DNA from: Nematostella vectensis
Lineage: Eukaryota; Cnidaria; Anthozoa; Actiniaria; Edwardsiidae
Assembly: GCF_932526225.1 (NCBI RefSeq)
Contig: NC_064045.1
Span: 1,770,501 to 1,834,500 of the forward strand
Direction of reading: 5' to 3'
Length of the DNA stretch: 64,000 bases
Shown: positions 36,901 through 47,607 of the stretch, in pieces
Layout of the letters: each line of letters opens with the position of its first letter
Numbering within the stretch: position 1 is the stretch's first letter
Position numbers and translations under genes: made by a program
The notes under the pieces: generated by a model
The model's input: only the letters and a program-made list of their open reading frames with translations
The model's database searches: none
What the model was told of the DNA's origin: nothing

Positions 36901-39900
36901 GCATAAGTTAGTAATGTCTGTAGGTACAACTAAACGACTGCCCTGTTGTAGTGCATAAGCTAGTAATGTCTGTAGGTACAACTAAACGACTGCCCTGTTG
37001 TAGTGCATAACCTAGTAATGTCTGTAGGTACAACTAAACGACTGCCCTTTTGTAGTGCATAAGTTAGTAATGTCTGTAGGTACAACTAAACGACTGCCCT
37101 GTTGTAGTGCATAAGCTAGTAATGTCTGTAGGTACAACTAAACGACTGCCCTGTTGTAGTGCATAACCTAGTAATGTCTGTAGGTTCAACTAAACGACTG
37201 CCCTGTTGTAGTGCATAAGTTAGTAATGTCCGTTGGTACAACTAAACGACTGCCCTTTTGTAGTGCATAAGTTAGTAATGTCTGTAGGTACAACTAAACG
37301 ACTGCCCTGTTGTAGTGCATAACCTAGTAATGTCTGTAGGTACAACTAAACGACTGCCCTGTTGTAGTGCATAAGTTAGTAATGTCTGTAGGTACAACTA
37401 AATGACTGCCCTGTTGTAGTGCATAAGCTAGTAATGTCTGTAGGTACAACTAAATGACTGCCCTGTTGTAGTGCATAAGTTAGTAATGTCTGTAGGTACA
37501 ACTAAATGACTGCCCTGTTGTAGTGCATAAGTTAGTAATGTCTGTAGGTACAACTAAACGACTGCCCTGTTGTAGTGCATAAGCTAGTAATGTCTGTAGG
37601 TACAACTAAATGACTGCCCTGTTGTAGTGCATAAGCTAGTAATGTCTGTAGGTACAACTAAATGACTGCCCTGTTGTAGTGCATAAGTTAGTAATGTCTG
37701 TAGGTACAACTAAACGACTGCCCTGTTGTAGTGCATAAGCTAGTAATGTCTGTAGGTACAACTAAATGACTGCCCTGTTGTAGTGCATAAGCTAGTAATG
37801 TCTGTAGGTACAACTAAATGACTGCCCTGTTGTAGTGCATAAGTTAGTAATGTCTGTAGGTACAACTAAATGACTGCCCTGTTGTAGTGCATAACCTAGT
37901 AATGTCTGTAGGTACAACTAAATGACTGCCCTGTTGTAGTGCATAACCTAGTAATGTCTGTAGGTACAACTAAATGACTGCCCTGTTGTAGTGCATAAGC
38001 TAGTAATGTCTGTAGGTTCAACTAAATGACTGCCCTGTTGTAGTGCATAACCTAGTAATGTCTGTAGGTACAACTAAATGACTGCCCTGTTGTAGTGCAT
38101 AAGGTAGTAATGTCTGTAGGTACAACTAAACGACTGCCCTGTTGTAGTGCATAAGCTAGTAATGTCTGTAGGTTCAACTAAATGACTGCCCTGTTGTAGT
38201 GCATAAGCTAGTAATGTCTGTAGGTTCAACTAAATGACTGCCCTGTTGTAGTGCATAAGCTAGTAATGTCTGTAGGTACAACTAAACGACTGCCCTGTTG
38301 TAGTGCATAAGCTAGTAATGTCTGTAGGTACAACTAAATGACTGCCCTGTTGTAGTGCATAAGCTAGTAATGTCTGTAGGTACAACTAAACGACTGCCCT
38401 GTTGTAGTGCATAAGCTAGTAATGTCTGTAGGTACAACTAAACGACTGCCCTGTTGTAGTGCATAACCTAGTAATGTCTGTAGGTACAACTAAATGACTG
38501 CCCTGTTGTAGTGCATAAGCTAGTAATGTCTGTAGGTACAACTAAACGACTGCCCTTTTGTAGTGCATAAGTTAGTAATGTCTGTAGGTACAACTAAACG
38601 ACTGCCCTGTTGTAGTGCATAAGCTAGTAATGTCTGTAGGTACAACTAAACGACTGCCCTGTTGTAGTGCATAACCTAGTAATGTCTGTAGGTACAACTA
38701 AACGACTGCCCTTTTGTAGTGCATAAGTTAGTAATGTCTGTAGGTACAACTAAACGACTGCCCTGTTGTAGTGCATAAGCTAGTAATGTCTGTAGGTACA
38801 ACTAAACGACTGCCCTGTTGTAGTGCATAACCTAGTAATGTCTGTAGGTTCAACTAAACGACTGCCCTGTTGTAGTGCATAAGTTAGTAATGTCTGTTGG
38901 TACAACTAAACGACTGCCCTTTTGTAGTGCATAAGTTAGTAATGTCTGTAGGTACAACTAAACGACTGCCCTGTTGTAGTGCATAACCTAGTAATGTCTG
39001 TAGGTACAACTAAACGACTGCCCTGTTGTAGTGCATAAGTTAGTAATGTCTGTAGGTACAACTAAATGACTGCCCTGTTGTAGTGCATAAGCTAGTAATG
39101 TCTGTAGGTACAACTAAATGACTGCCCTGTTGTAGTGCATAAGCTAGTAATGTCTGTAGGTACAACTAAACGACTGCCCTGTTGTAGTGCATAGCCTAGT
39201 AATGTCTGTAGGTACAACTAAACGACTGCCCTGTTGTAGTGCATAAGTTAGTAATGTCTGTAGGTACAACTAAACGACTGCCCTGTTGTAGTGTATAAGC
39301 TAGTAATGTCTGTAGGTACAACTAAACGACTGCCCTGTTGTAGTGCATAAGTTAGTAATGTCTGTAGGTACAACTAAATGACTGCCCTGTTGTAGTGCAT
39401 AAGCTTGTAATGTCTGTAGGTTCAACTAAATGACTGCCCTGTTGTAGTGCATAAGGCAGTAATGTCTGTAGGTACAACTAAACGACTGCCCTGTTGTAGT
39501 GCATAAGTTAGTAATGTCTGTAGGTACAACTAAATGACTGCCCTGTTGTAGTGCATAAGCTAGTAATGTCTGTAGGTACAACTAAATGACTGCCCTGTTG
39601 TAGTGCATAAGCTAGTAATGTCTGTAGGTTCAACTAAACGACTGCCCTGTTGTAGTGCATAAGCTAGTAATGTCTGTAGGTACAACTAAACGACTGCCCT
39701 GTTGTAGTGCATAGCCTAGTAATGTCTGTAGGTACAACTAAACGACTGCCCTGTTGTAGTGCATAAGTTAGTAATGTCTGTAGGTACAACTAAACGACTG
39801 CCCTGTTGTAGTGTATAAGCTAGTAATGTCTGTAGGTACAACTAAACGACTGCCCTGTTGTAGTGCATAAGTTAGTAATGTCTGTAGGTACAACTAAATG

Positions 39901-42900
39901 ACTGCCCTGTTGTAGTGCATAAGCTTGTAATGTCTGTAGGTTCAACTAAATGACTGCCCTGTTGTAGTGCATAAGGCAGTAATGTCTGTAGGTACAACTA
40001 AACGACTGCCCTGTTGTAGTGCATAAGCTAGTAATGTCTGTAGGTACAACTAAACGACTGCCCTGTTGTAGTGCATAACCTAGTAATGTCTGTAGGTACA
40101 ACTAAATGACTGCCCTGTTGTAGTGCATAAGCTAGTAATGTCTGTAGGTACAACTAAACGACTGCCCTGTTGTAGTGCATAAGGCAGTAATGTCTGTAGG
40201 TACAACTAAACGACTGCCCTGTTGTAGTGCATAAGCTAGTAATGTCTGTAGGTTACACTAAATGACTGCCCTGTTGTAGTGCATAAGCTAGTAATGTCTG
40301 TAGGTACAACTAAACGACTGCCCTGTTGTAGTGCATAAGCTAGTAATGTCTGTAGGTACAACTAAATGACTGCCCTGTTGTAGTGCATAACCTAGTAATG
40401 TCTGTAGGTACAACTAAATGACTGCCCTGTTGTAGTGCATAACCTAGTAATGTCTGTAGGTACAACTAAATGACTGCCCTGTTGTAGTGCATAAGTTAGT
40501 AATGTCTGTAGGTACAACTAAACGACTGCCCTGTTGTAGTGTATAAGCTAGTAATGTCTGTAGGTACAACTAAACGACTGCCCTGTTGTAGTGCATAAGT
40601 TAGTAATGTCTGTAGGTACAACTAAATGACTGCCCTGTTGTAGTGCATAAGCTTGTAATGTCTGTAGGTTCAACTAAATGACTGCCCTGTTGTAGTGCAT
40701 AAGGCAGTAATGTCTGTAGGTACAACTAAACGACTGCCCTGTTGTAGTGCATAAGCTCGTAATGTCTGTAGGTACAACTAAACGACTGCCCTGTTGTAGT
40801 GCATAACCTAGTAATGTCTGTAGGTACAACTAAATGACTGCCCTGTTGTAGTGCATAAGCTAGTAATGTCTGTAGGTACAACTAAACGACTGCCCTGTTG
40901 TAGTGCATAAGGCAGTAATGTCTGTAGGTACAACTAAACGACTGCCCTGTTGTAGTGCATAAGCTAGTAATGTCTGTAGGTACAACTAAACGACTGCCCT
41001 GTTGTAGTGCATAAGGCAGTAATGTCTGTAGGTACAACTAAACGACTGCCCTGTTGTAGTGCATAACCTAGTAATGTCTGTAGGTACAACTAAACGACTG
41101 CCCTGTTGTAGTGCATAAGCTAGTAATGTCTGTAGGTACAACTAAATGACTGCCCTGTTGTAGTGCATAACCTAGTAATGTCTGTGGGTTCAACTAAACG
41201 ACTGCCCTGTTGTAGTGCATAAGTTAGTAATGTCTGTTGGTACAACTAAACGACTGCCCTTTTGTAGTGCATAAGGCAGTAATGTCTGTAGGTACAACTA
41301 AACGACTGCCCTGTTGTAGTGCATAAGTTAGTAATGTCTGCAGGTACAACTAAACGACTGCCCTGTTGTAGTGCATAACCTAGTAATGTCTGTAGGTACA
41401 ACTAAACGACTGCCCTGTTGTAGTGCATAAGTTAGTAATGTCTGTAGGTACAACTAAATGACTGCCCTGTTGTAGTGCATAAGCTAGTAATGTCTGTAGG
41501 TACAACTAAATGACTGCCCTGTTGTAGTGTATAAGCTAGTAATGTCTGTAGGTACAACTAAACGACTGCCCTGTTGTAGTGCATAAGTTAGTAATGTCTG
41601 TAGGTACAACTAAATGACTGCCCTGTTGTAGTGCATAAGCTTGTAATGTCTGTAGGTTCAACTAAATGACTGCCCTGTTGTAGTGCATAAGGCAGTAATG
41701 TCTGTAGGTACAACTAAACGACTGCCCTGTTGTAGTGCATAAGCTAGTAATGTCTGTAGGTACAACTAAACGACTGCCCTGTTGTAGTGCATAACCTAGT
41801 AATGTCTGTAGGTACAACTAAATGACTGCCCTGTTGTAGTGCATAAGCTAGTAATGTCTGTAGGTACAACTAAACGACTGCCCTGTTGTAGTGCATAAGG
41901 CAGTAATGTCTGTAGGTACAACTAAACGACTGCCCTGTTGTAGTGCATAAGCTAGTAATGTCTGTAGGTACAACTAATCGACTGCCCTGTTGTAGTGCAT
42001 AAGGCAGTAATGTCTGTAGGTACAACTAAACGACTGCCCTGTTGTAGTGCATAACCTAGTAATGTCTGTAGGTACAACTAAACGACTGCCCTGTTGTAGT
42101 GCATAAGCTAGTAATGTCTGTAGGTACAACTAAATGACTGCCCTGTTGTAGTGCATAACCTAGTAATGTCTGTAGGTACAACTAAATGACTGCCCTGTTG
42201 TAGTGCATAAGCTAGTAATGTCTGTAGGTTCAACTAATTGACTGCCCTGTTGTAGTGCATAAGCTAGTAATGTCTGTAGGTACAACTAAATGACTGCCCT
42301 GTTGTAGTGCATAAGCTAGTAATGTCTGTAGGTTCAACTAAATGACTGCCCTGTTGTAGTGCATAAGCTAGTAATGTCTGTAGGTTCAACTAAACGACTG
42401 CCCTGTTGTAGTGCATAAGTTAGTAATGTCTGTAGGTACAACTAAACGACTGCCCTGTTGTAGTGCATAAGCTAGTAATGTCTGTAGGTACAACTTAATG
42501 ACTGCCCTGTTGTAGTGCATAAGCTAGTAATGTCTGTAGGTTCAACTAAATGACTGCCCTGTTGTAGTGCATAAGCTAGTAATGTCTGTAGGTTCAACTA
42601 AATGACTGCCCTGTTGAAATGCATAAGCTAGTAATGTCTGTAGGTTTAACTAAATGACTGCCCTGTTGTAGTGCATAAGCTAGTAATGTCTGTAGGTACA
42701 ACTAAATGACTGCCCTGTTGTAGTGCATAACCTAGTAATGTCTGTAGGTACAACTAAACGACTGCCCTGTTGTAGTGCATAAGCTAGTAATGTCTGTAGG
42801 TACAACTAAATGACTGCCCTGTTGTAGTGCATAAGCTAGTAATGTCTGTAGGTTCAACTAAATGACTGCCCTGTTGTAGTGCATAAGCTAGTAATGTCTG

Positions 42901-45900
42901 TAGGTTCAACTAAATGACTGCCCTGTTGTAGTGCATAAGCTAGTAATGTCTGTAGGTTACACTAAATGACTGCCCTGTTGTAGTGCATAAGCTAGTAATG
43001 TCTGTAGGTACAACTAAACGACTGCCCTGTTGTAGTGCATAAGCTAGTAATGTCTGTAGGTACAACTAAATGACTGCCCTGTTGTAGTGCATAAGCTAGT
43101 AATGTCTGTAGGTACAACTAAACGACTGCCCTGTTGTAGTGCATAAGCTAGTAATGTCTGTAGGTACAACTAAACGACTGCCCTGTTGTAGTGCATAACC
43201 TAGTAATGTCTGTAGGTACAACTAAATGACTGCCCTGTTGTAGTGCATAAGCTAGTAATGTCTGTAGGTACAACTAAATGACTGCCCTGTTGTAGTGCAT
43301 AACCTAGTAATGTCTGTAGGTACAACTAAATGACTGCCCTGTTGTAGTGCATAAGCTAGTAATGTCTGTAGGTTCAACTAAATGACTGCCCTTTTGTAGT
43401 GCATAAGCTAGTAATGTCTGTAGGTACAACTAAACGACTGCCCTTTTGTAGTGCATAAGCTAGTAATGTCTGTAGGCACAACTAAACGACGGCCCTTTTG
43501 TAGTGCATAAGTTAGTAATGTCTGTAGGTACAACTAAACGACTGCCCTGTTGTAGTGCATAAGCTAGTAATGTCTGTAGGTACAACTAAACGACTGCCCT
43601 GTTGTAGTGCATAACCTAGTAATGTCTGTAGGTACAACTAAACGACTGCCCTTTTGTAGTGCATAAGTTAGTAATGTCTGTAGGTACAACTAAACGACTG
43701 CCCTGTTGTAGTGCATAAGCTAGTAATGTCTGTAGGTACAACTAAACGACTGCCCTGTTGTAGTGCATAAGCTAGTAATGTCTGTAGGTACAACTAAACG
43801 ACTGCCCTGTTGTAGTGCATAACCTAGTAATGTCTGTAGGTTCAACTAAACGACTGCCCTGTTGTAGTGCATAAGTTAGTAATGTCTGTTGGTACAACTA
43901 AACGACTGCCCTTTTGTAGTGCATAAGTTAGTAATGTCTGTAGGTACAACTAAACGACTGCCCTGTTGTAGTGCATAAGTTAGTAATGTCTGCAGGTACA
44001 ACTAAACGACTGCCCTGTTGTAGTGCATAACCTAGTAATGTCTGTAGGTACAACTAAACGACTGCCCTGTTGTAGTGCATAAGTTAGTAATGTCTGTAGG
44101 TACAACTAAATGACTGCCCTGTTGTAGTGCATAAGCTAGTAATGTCTGTAGGTACAACTAAATGACTGCCCTGTTGTAGTGCATAAGCTAGTAATGTCTG
44201 TAGGTTCAACTAAACGACTGCCCTGTTGTAGTGCATAAGCTAGTAATGTCTGTAGGTACAACTAAACGACTGCCCTGTTGTAGTGCATAACCTAGTAATG
44301 TCTGTAGGTACAACTAAACGACTGCCCTGTTGTAGTGCATAAGTTAGTAATGTCTGTAGGTACAACTAAACGACTGCCCTGTTGTAGTGTATAAGCTAGT
44401 AATGTCTGTAGGTACAACTAAACGACTGCCCTGTTGTAGTGCATAAGTTAGTAATGTCTGTAGGTACAACTAAACGACTGCCCTGTTGTAGTGCATAAGC
44501 TAGTAATGTCTGTAGGTTCAACTAAACGACTAGAAATCCCTGCTGACCTTGGTTTTAATGTTGTCAGCGTGTGAAGACAGGACACCTCCGTGTGACTCAG
44601 ATCTAGAAGCCACACCCTGACAACACAGTCTTGAGTGACAGTTGCCAGCTTGTCATCGACCAAGTTGAGTTGAACAACGGCTGACTCATGAAGGGGACGT
44701 ATACTGCTTGCCATTCTCAGGGCGGGGTTAACTATGGCTGCACTCTCGGTAATGTTGGTCTGATGCAGACGGAACAGCTCTTGTTTTACATCCCAGATAC
44801 TGAACTGTAAACCCATTCAGGGCAAGCTGATGAGATGGTGTTTGAGGACTTTGTATCCAACATGAGTAACATATTGATTTATTTTGAATATTGAGATGAC
44901 AAACACCCCCTTTTATAAAGCACACTCCCTTCCAATAAGCCCCTCCCTTTCAATAAGCAACTTCCTTTCAATAAGCACCCTCCCTTCCAATAAGCACACT
45001 CCCTTCCAATAAGCCCCCTCCCTTCCAATAAGCAACTTTCTTCCAATAAGCACCCTCTCTTTCAATAAGCCCGCTCCATTCCAATAAGCACACTCCCTTC
45101 AAATAAGCAACTTCCTTCCAATAAGCCCTCTCCCTTCCAATAAGCAACTTCCTTTCAATAAGCCCCCTCCCTCCCAATTAACCTCTTTCTTCCAATAAGC
45201 CCCTTCCCTTCCAATAAACTCCTTCCTTCCAATAAGCACCCTCCCTCAAAATAAGCCCCCTCCCTTCCAATAAGCACCCTCCCTTACAATAAGCACCCTC
45301 CCATAAAATAAGCCCCCTCCCTTACAATAAGCCCTCTTCCTTCCAATTAGAGAACCTCCCTTAAAAAAAGCACACTTCCTTCAAATTAGCCCCCCCCCCC
45401 CTTCCAATAAGCCCTCTTCCTTCCAATAAGCACCCCCTTTAAAATAAGCCCCCTCCCTTCCAATAAGCCCTCTTCCTTCCAGTAAGCACCCTCCCTTTAA
45501 ATAAGCCCCCTCCCTTCCAATAAGCAACTTTCTTCCAATAAGCACCCTCTCTTTCAATAAGCCCCCTCCCTTCCAATAAGCCCCCTCCCTTTCAATAAGC
45601 CCCCTCCCTTTCAATAAACTCCTTCCTTCCAATAAGCACCCTCCCTCAAAATAAGCCCCTCCCTTCCAATAAGCCCCCTCCCTTCCAATAAGCACGGTCC
45701 CATAAAACAAGCCCCCTCCCTTCTAATAAGCCCCCTCCCTTCCGATAAGCACCCTCCCTTCCGATAAGCACCCTCCCTTCCGATAAGCACCCTCCCTTCC
45801 GATAAGCACCCTCCCTTCCAATAAGCACCCTCCCATAAAACAAGCCCCCTTCCTTCCAATAAGCACCCTCCCATAAAACAAGCCCCCTCCCTTCCAATAA

Positions 45901-47607
45901 GCACGGTCCCATAAAACAAGCCCCCTCCCTTCTAATAAGCCCCCTCCCTTCCGATAAGCACACTCCCTTCCAATAAGCACCCTCCCATAAAACAAGCCCC
46001 CTTCCTTCCAATAAGCACCCTCCCATAAAACAAGCCCCCTCCCTTCCAATAAGCACGGTCCCATAAAACAAGCCCCCTCCCTTCCGATAAGCACACTCCT
46101 CTCCATGGAAAGCAACCTCCTGTAGGCTTCTTTTACAGTAGGTATACACTTCTTTTTTATTTATCGATCTGGACTATTTTACTATGAGTTATTTTTTGCA
46201 TATGTTACTTGAAATGCAGACACGGCAGATATTTCAGATAGCTGAACTCTGTATTTTGAAAGTCAGGGGTTTCATTTGGCCCCGCCGGCCGGCAGAACCA
46301 CCAGGTATTTTCCACCGAGCACCGGCTACTTTGAAAAAAAGTTGATTTAAGTTTTATTTGAACTAATTAAATAAAATAACTTCTATCCCCTACTTATCAC
46401 TCTCCACCACCCACTCTGAAAGTTCATGAAACTCCTAAAAGCATCCCTTACAATAAGCTTTTATGAATCAGCATTCCCCTTATGACCCAGGGTGCTATAA
46501 TGAACAGTTACAGTATGTGCAATTAAAGTTTAAATTTAATGTACCTTATTGCAACTCAGACCAACAGCAAGCAGGTTCCTTGAGGTGAGTGAACCAAAGT
46601 CAACTGCACACACCACTCCATCACAGTGTATGACATGTTTACAGCGCTTTTCCACTAAATCCCACACATGAACAAGCCTAGAATTCTCCTTTGCACTCGC
46701 CAACAAGTTCTGACTGCACTTGGATATTCGTAAACATGTTATCTTCGCTGATTGATGAGGCAAAGTTTTGTGTTCGTTTTGATGGAGTTTCTGTACATGA
46801 CAGTGTCCACTGAACCAATTCGCTCGAATGATATACTGTTCTTTCCACTGAGTTGGAGTGAGTCTGTTGTAAAATGATTGATCAATGATAAATTTTCCGA
46901 ATTTCTTGATAAAAAGATCTCTCCAACTATAAAAAAGAAATTGTCAAGGGTAAATAAAAGACTGTTTGTACGACTCGTAAAAAGTGTCACTGCGAAGGGA
47001 TGATTATATATAGAAACATATACACCTATTTCAAAATATGTTGTCAGTGCAAATGGCAAATGCCAATTGGTAGTTCTGCTATTAAAAAATACTATGGAAC
47101 TAGTCAAATTTCTACTAAATGAAGGAAAATGTGGATAAATTCTGCGATCGTATTACTTATCATCTCTATTCTTACAAATAATTATAACCATAAGAAGTAA
47201 TTGGTCGTCTTGGAACTTCCATTTGCCAATTTCCATTCGCCATTTGCACTGACAACGTTTATTTATTTTAACTAGGTGTATTCAAACGGACAAAAACCCG
47301 TAATGTCACAATCGAAACATGTCATGTACTCGAAACGAACAGCTGTTGACCTAACAAATGGGGATCTAAAGGATACAGATGAAAGTCATTCGACAGACGA
47401 CACCATGACACGCACACCTGTAGAAAGAGAAAGAATGACAATAATGACAAAGAACACAAAGAAGGCGAGAAAGTAACTTACGAAGATGTTATACTGGATA
47501 CCTACTCTTGAACAACGACACAAATCGTTCGCAGTTAAAAAACTAAAAATACGAACAAGGATCTCATCACTAAGGCCACATATGTTGTGAGAAGTTGAAC
47601 GACTCAT
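22754..47607 (-). CDS. F-box and WD40-repeat protein (nine exons, 24.9 kb)
   Basis: Exons, in transcript order: 47506-47607, 47377-47417, 46545-46926, 44548-44804, 28637-28748, 24766-24907, 23896-23963, 23227-23349, 22754-22822. All introns are GT-AG, all phases match and the total is 1296 bp, giving 431 residues plus stop. The F-box is at about residues 10-55 (GLSDEILVRIFSFLTANDLC, then VCVSWCRLSNDFHLW). WD-repeat signatures follow: VHVWD, FSIWD, VRVWL, ICLWD, VKVWS, IKVWD. Known: F-box/WD40 proteins are substrate receptors of SCF (Skp1-Cullin-F-box) ubiquitin ligases; the F-box binds Skp1 and the propeller binds substrate. I cannot assign the subfamily. It is transcribed head to head with ETHE1. 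Introns 3-7 are filled with tandem arrays; intron 4 is 15.8 kb. Confidence 0.88.
23350..23712 (-). repeat. 38-bp array of the exon 8 acceptor junction
   Basis: The real junction on the minus strand reads GTTCGTTCATTTGAG/GTTTGGTCAC. The array unit reads TTCGTTCATTTGAAAG/GTCT then GGTCACAAAATATAATTG, 38 bp, about 9 further copies upstream in intron 7. Each copy therefore carries the acceptor AG and about 10 bases of exon start. The distal copies near 23690 are more diverged. Confidence 0.9.
23952..24067 (-). repeat. Approx. 32-bp repeat of the exon 7 acceptor junction
   Basis: The real junction reads TTTTTTGTGGTAG/GTTCTGTGACGTGT. Immediately upstream in the intron are three further copies of TTTTTGTGGTAG then GTTCTGTGATTTGTG (one reads GCTCTATGA). 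Unit length is 32-34 bp, and the outermost copy is partial. Both the acceptor and about 14 exon bases are duplicated. Confidence 0.88.
24091..24777 (-). repeat. 32-bp array of the exon 6 donor junction
   Basis: Exon 6 ends GGACATACAG/GTGAGCTC. The intron then consists of about 21 copies of GTGAGCTCATTTGCATAATG then GTAGACATACAG. Every unit carries GACATACAG/GTGAGCTC, a full copy of the donor with 9 exon bases. C/T variants at the TACC/CATC position are shared between non-adjacent units. With the acceptor repeat this fills almost the entire 802-bp intron 6. Confidence 0.92.
25372..25430 (-). CDS. Possible optional exon of the F-box/WD40 gene
   Basis: A 59-bp stretch between ATTCATAG and a strong donor GTAAGTT. 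In one frame it reads SFALDRQEAEKYILEKPDE and ends in phase 0, compatible with exon 6 (PMTCRTT). Its 5' phase does not match the normal end of exon 5. It fits only if exon 5 uses a donor 8 bp upstream (giving 448 residues in total); otherwise inclusion shifts the frame and hits a TAG within 16 codons. It may be an alternative or poison exon, or chance. Confidence 0.45.
26078..26530 (-). other. Unassigned open frame, possibly nested gene or remnant
   Basis: An open frame of about 150 codons on the minus strand ends with a hydrophobic segment (about VLCSAMVFFLLWFISLIDPF), preceded by a basic and proline-rich part (SSDLDDFLPFPWPNKRPLSK). No ATG starts this frame. The same frame continues upstream through a single TGA (about 26555) into an ATG-started stretch at 26700 (MIEENYSYSQFDYPEEDNG). 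It may be a decayed gene, an exon of an unknown gene or chance. No domain recognised. Confidence 0.2.
26950..27360 (+). other. Unassigned 136-codon open frame in intron 5
   Basis: Starts at ATG 26950 and ends at a TAA just before a 22-bp array. The first third overlaps an inverted repeat (CGGCGGATAATGTCCGCGG at about 26941 and TGGACATTATCCGCCG at about 27048), so a mobile-element origin is possible. The hydrophilic second half (SSPDKLRPSNLTDCEKQDKK, then SINAARGQTNSLDGSTYLSS) has a coding-like look but matches no family I recognise. Confidence 0.22.
27365..28035 (+). repeat. 22-23 bp minisatellite in intron 5
   Basis: About 30 copies of CACCCTTACCCCATCACATA then TGT, with common variants CACAAATGT and CACACGTCA. 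Shortened units occur near 27735-27770. The plus strand is cytosine rich. The open frames here are by-products of the repeat. Confidence 0.9.
28275..28612 (+). repeat. Approx. 55-bp minisatellite next to exon 5
   Basis: About six copies of GCGACTACATAACTATCTTA then CCCTTGTATTTACCCCAACA then CTCAT, followed by two longer variant copies with ACTATATAACTACATATC. It starts about 25 bp inside the intron from the exon 5 donor. The unit has no visible exon 5 sequence, unlike the arrays of introns 6 and 7. Confidence 0.85.
28637..28748 (-). CDS. F-box/WD40 gene, exon 5
   Basis: 112 bp between CCTTTAAG and CAG/GTAACA. The first G completes the AG of exon 4 to give Arg; the exon then encodes CSVLDVQLQQKHHSNTWSVS and ISHAAEVMENWNLIGFQ. 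It ends in phase 0 and joins exon 6 at PMTCRTTISCLS. An internal alternative donor (ATCG/GTTTCC, 8 bp earlier) would be needed to include the optional 59-bp exon at 25372-25430 in frame. It lies 15.8 kb from exon 4 and 3.7 kb from exon 6. Confidence 0.78.
29045..31312 (+). repeat. 31-33 bp AT-rich minisatellite
   Basis: Many copies of TACACCTACAATACAATACT then ACATACATCATA, with recurrent variants (ACGACATAAACATCATT, ACCATATACATCAT). Blocks of several units recur, for example around 29340-29480 and 29570-29700. A unique insert at about 29745-29945 interrupts the array, with the array motif resuming on the other side. Confidence 0.9.
31321..32474 (+). mobile_element. Non-autonomous TIR element carrying a protease exon
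   Basis: Terminal inverted repeats of about 75 bp: the left arm 31321-31396 (CGGAAC, then GTAACCAGTATATTTCGTTT, ending ATCACCATTTATTTC) is the near-perfect inverted complement of the right arm 32400-32474 (GAAATAAATGGTGATCCTAG, ending CCGGTTCCG). The interior, about 1 kb, has no transposase frame but includes a ubiquitin-specific protease exon. The element sits between two satellite arrays in intron 4 of the F-box/WD40 gene. The arrangement resembles a Pack-type (gene-capturing) DNA transposon. Target duplication not resolved. Confidence 0.7.
32270..32385 (+). pseudogene. Ubiquitin-specific protease Cys-box exon fragment
   Basis: Reads GLRNADNMCYINCILQSI followed by LGNSPIAEYMRDCAYPERHD and a TAG stop. 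This matches the catalytic Cys box of USP/UBP deubiquitinases (consensus GLxNxGNTCYMNxxLQ), with the catalytic Cys present. It is preceded by TTCTGTGTCAG, a plausible 3' splice site. No other USP exon (His box) is visible nearby, and it lies inside the TIR element, so it is most likely a captured, non-functional gene fragment. Confidence 0.75.
32678..44530 (+). repeat. 52-bp satellite, about 228 copies (11.85 kb)
   Basis: Unit: ACTGCCCTGTTGTAGTGCAT then AAGCTAGTAATGTCTGTAGG then TACAACTAAATG. Copies are very similar and keep exact 52-bp spacing. They vary at a few sites: AAGCTAG/AACCTAG/AAGTTAG/AAGGCAG, TACAAC/TTCAAC, AAATG/AAACG and CTGTTG/CTTTTG. Higher-order blocks are visible: the AAGCTTG variant recurs at about 39403, 39923 (520 bp, 10 units) and again about 14 units later, and the GTTGGTAC variant marks blocks near 37230, 38895, 41235 and 43890. 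It starts 17 bp from exon 4. Confidence 0.95.
44548..44804 (-). CDS. F-box/WD40 gene, exon 4
   Basis: 257 bp preceded by GGGTTTACAG and followed by the donor GTCAGC. It begins FSIWDVKQELFRLHQ in phase 0, continuing directly from exon 3 (...LSCNK), and includes DDKLATVTQDCVVRVWLLDL, a WD-repeat strand. It ends two bases into a codon (CCAAG/GTCAGC), which matches the start phase of exon 5. The 52-bp satellite array starts 17 bp downstream of this exon in the intron. Confidence 0.88.
44905..46112 (+). repeat. 18-22 bp C-rich minisatellite in intron 3
   Basis: Imperfect copies of CCCTCCCTTCCAATAAGCAC with CCATAAAACAAG and CCGATAAG variants. The plus strand is strongly pyrimidine rich, with a run of 13 C near 45391. 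Larger blocks recur, for example around 45690-45720 and 45905-45935. Open frames here are by-products. Confidence 0.88.
46113..46544. other. Remainder of intron 3
   Basis: Unique AT-rich sequence between the array and exon 3. No feature recognised. Confidence 0.5.
46545..47607 (-). CDS. F-box/WD40 gene, exons 1-3 (F-box and first WD repeat)
   Basis: Exon 1 (47506-47607, 34 codons) starts at ATG 47607 and encodes the first F-box half, ending ...LCRCSR before AGA/GTAGGT. Exon 2 (47377-47417, 41 bp) was too short to show as an open frame; TTTCTACAG precedes GTGTGCGTG and it encodes VCVSWCRLSNDFHL with a split last codon. Exon 3 (46545-46926, 382 bp) begins WRDLFIKKFGKF and carries the first WD repeat (SRLVHVWDLVEKRCKHVI), ending LSCNK before GTACATT. 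The phase sequence 0-0, 0-2, 2-0 joins all three in one frame. Intron 2 contains a complete MITE. Confidence 0.9.
47021..47280. mobile_element. MITE (TA-flanked) in intron 2 of the F-box/WD40 gene
   Basis: 260 bp bounded by TACACCTATTTC at 47021 and the inverted complement TAGGTGTA at 47280. Sub-terminal inverted motifs match: TTGTCAGTGCAAATGGCAAA near the left end and CGCCATTTGCACTGACAAC near the right end. The flanking TA dinucleotides fit a TA target duplication as used by Tc1/mariner-type elements. It has no coding capacity and belongs to the family of 61792-62055. Confidence 0.8.

Larger units (their letters stand above)
28749..44547 (-). other. Intron 4 of the F-box/WD40 gene (15.8 kb)
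   Basis: Bounded by the exon 4 donor (AAG/GTCAGC) and the exon 5 acceptor (CCTTTAAG). From 28749 to 29040 nothing is seen. It then holds a 2.3-kb AT-rich array, a TIR element with a protease exon, about 200 bp of unique sequence and an 11.85-kb 52-bp satellite. Phases on both sides match, so the intron is real despite its size. Confidence 0.8.

Noticed and set aside
1694-44530. Possible CRISPR arrays
   Set aside because: Regular repeats are present, but units are contiguous without unique spacers, there are no cas genes, and the genome is clearly animal.
45381-46149. Minus-strand LIGREGAYWKGG-type frames
   Set aside because: Artefact of the C-rich array in intron 3 of the F-box/WD40 gene.
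47276-47476. 66-codon plus-strand open frame
   Set aside because: Antisense to F-box/WD40 exon 2 and partly within a MITE end; no domain.
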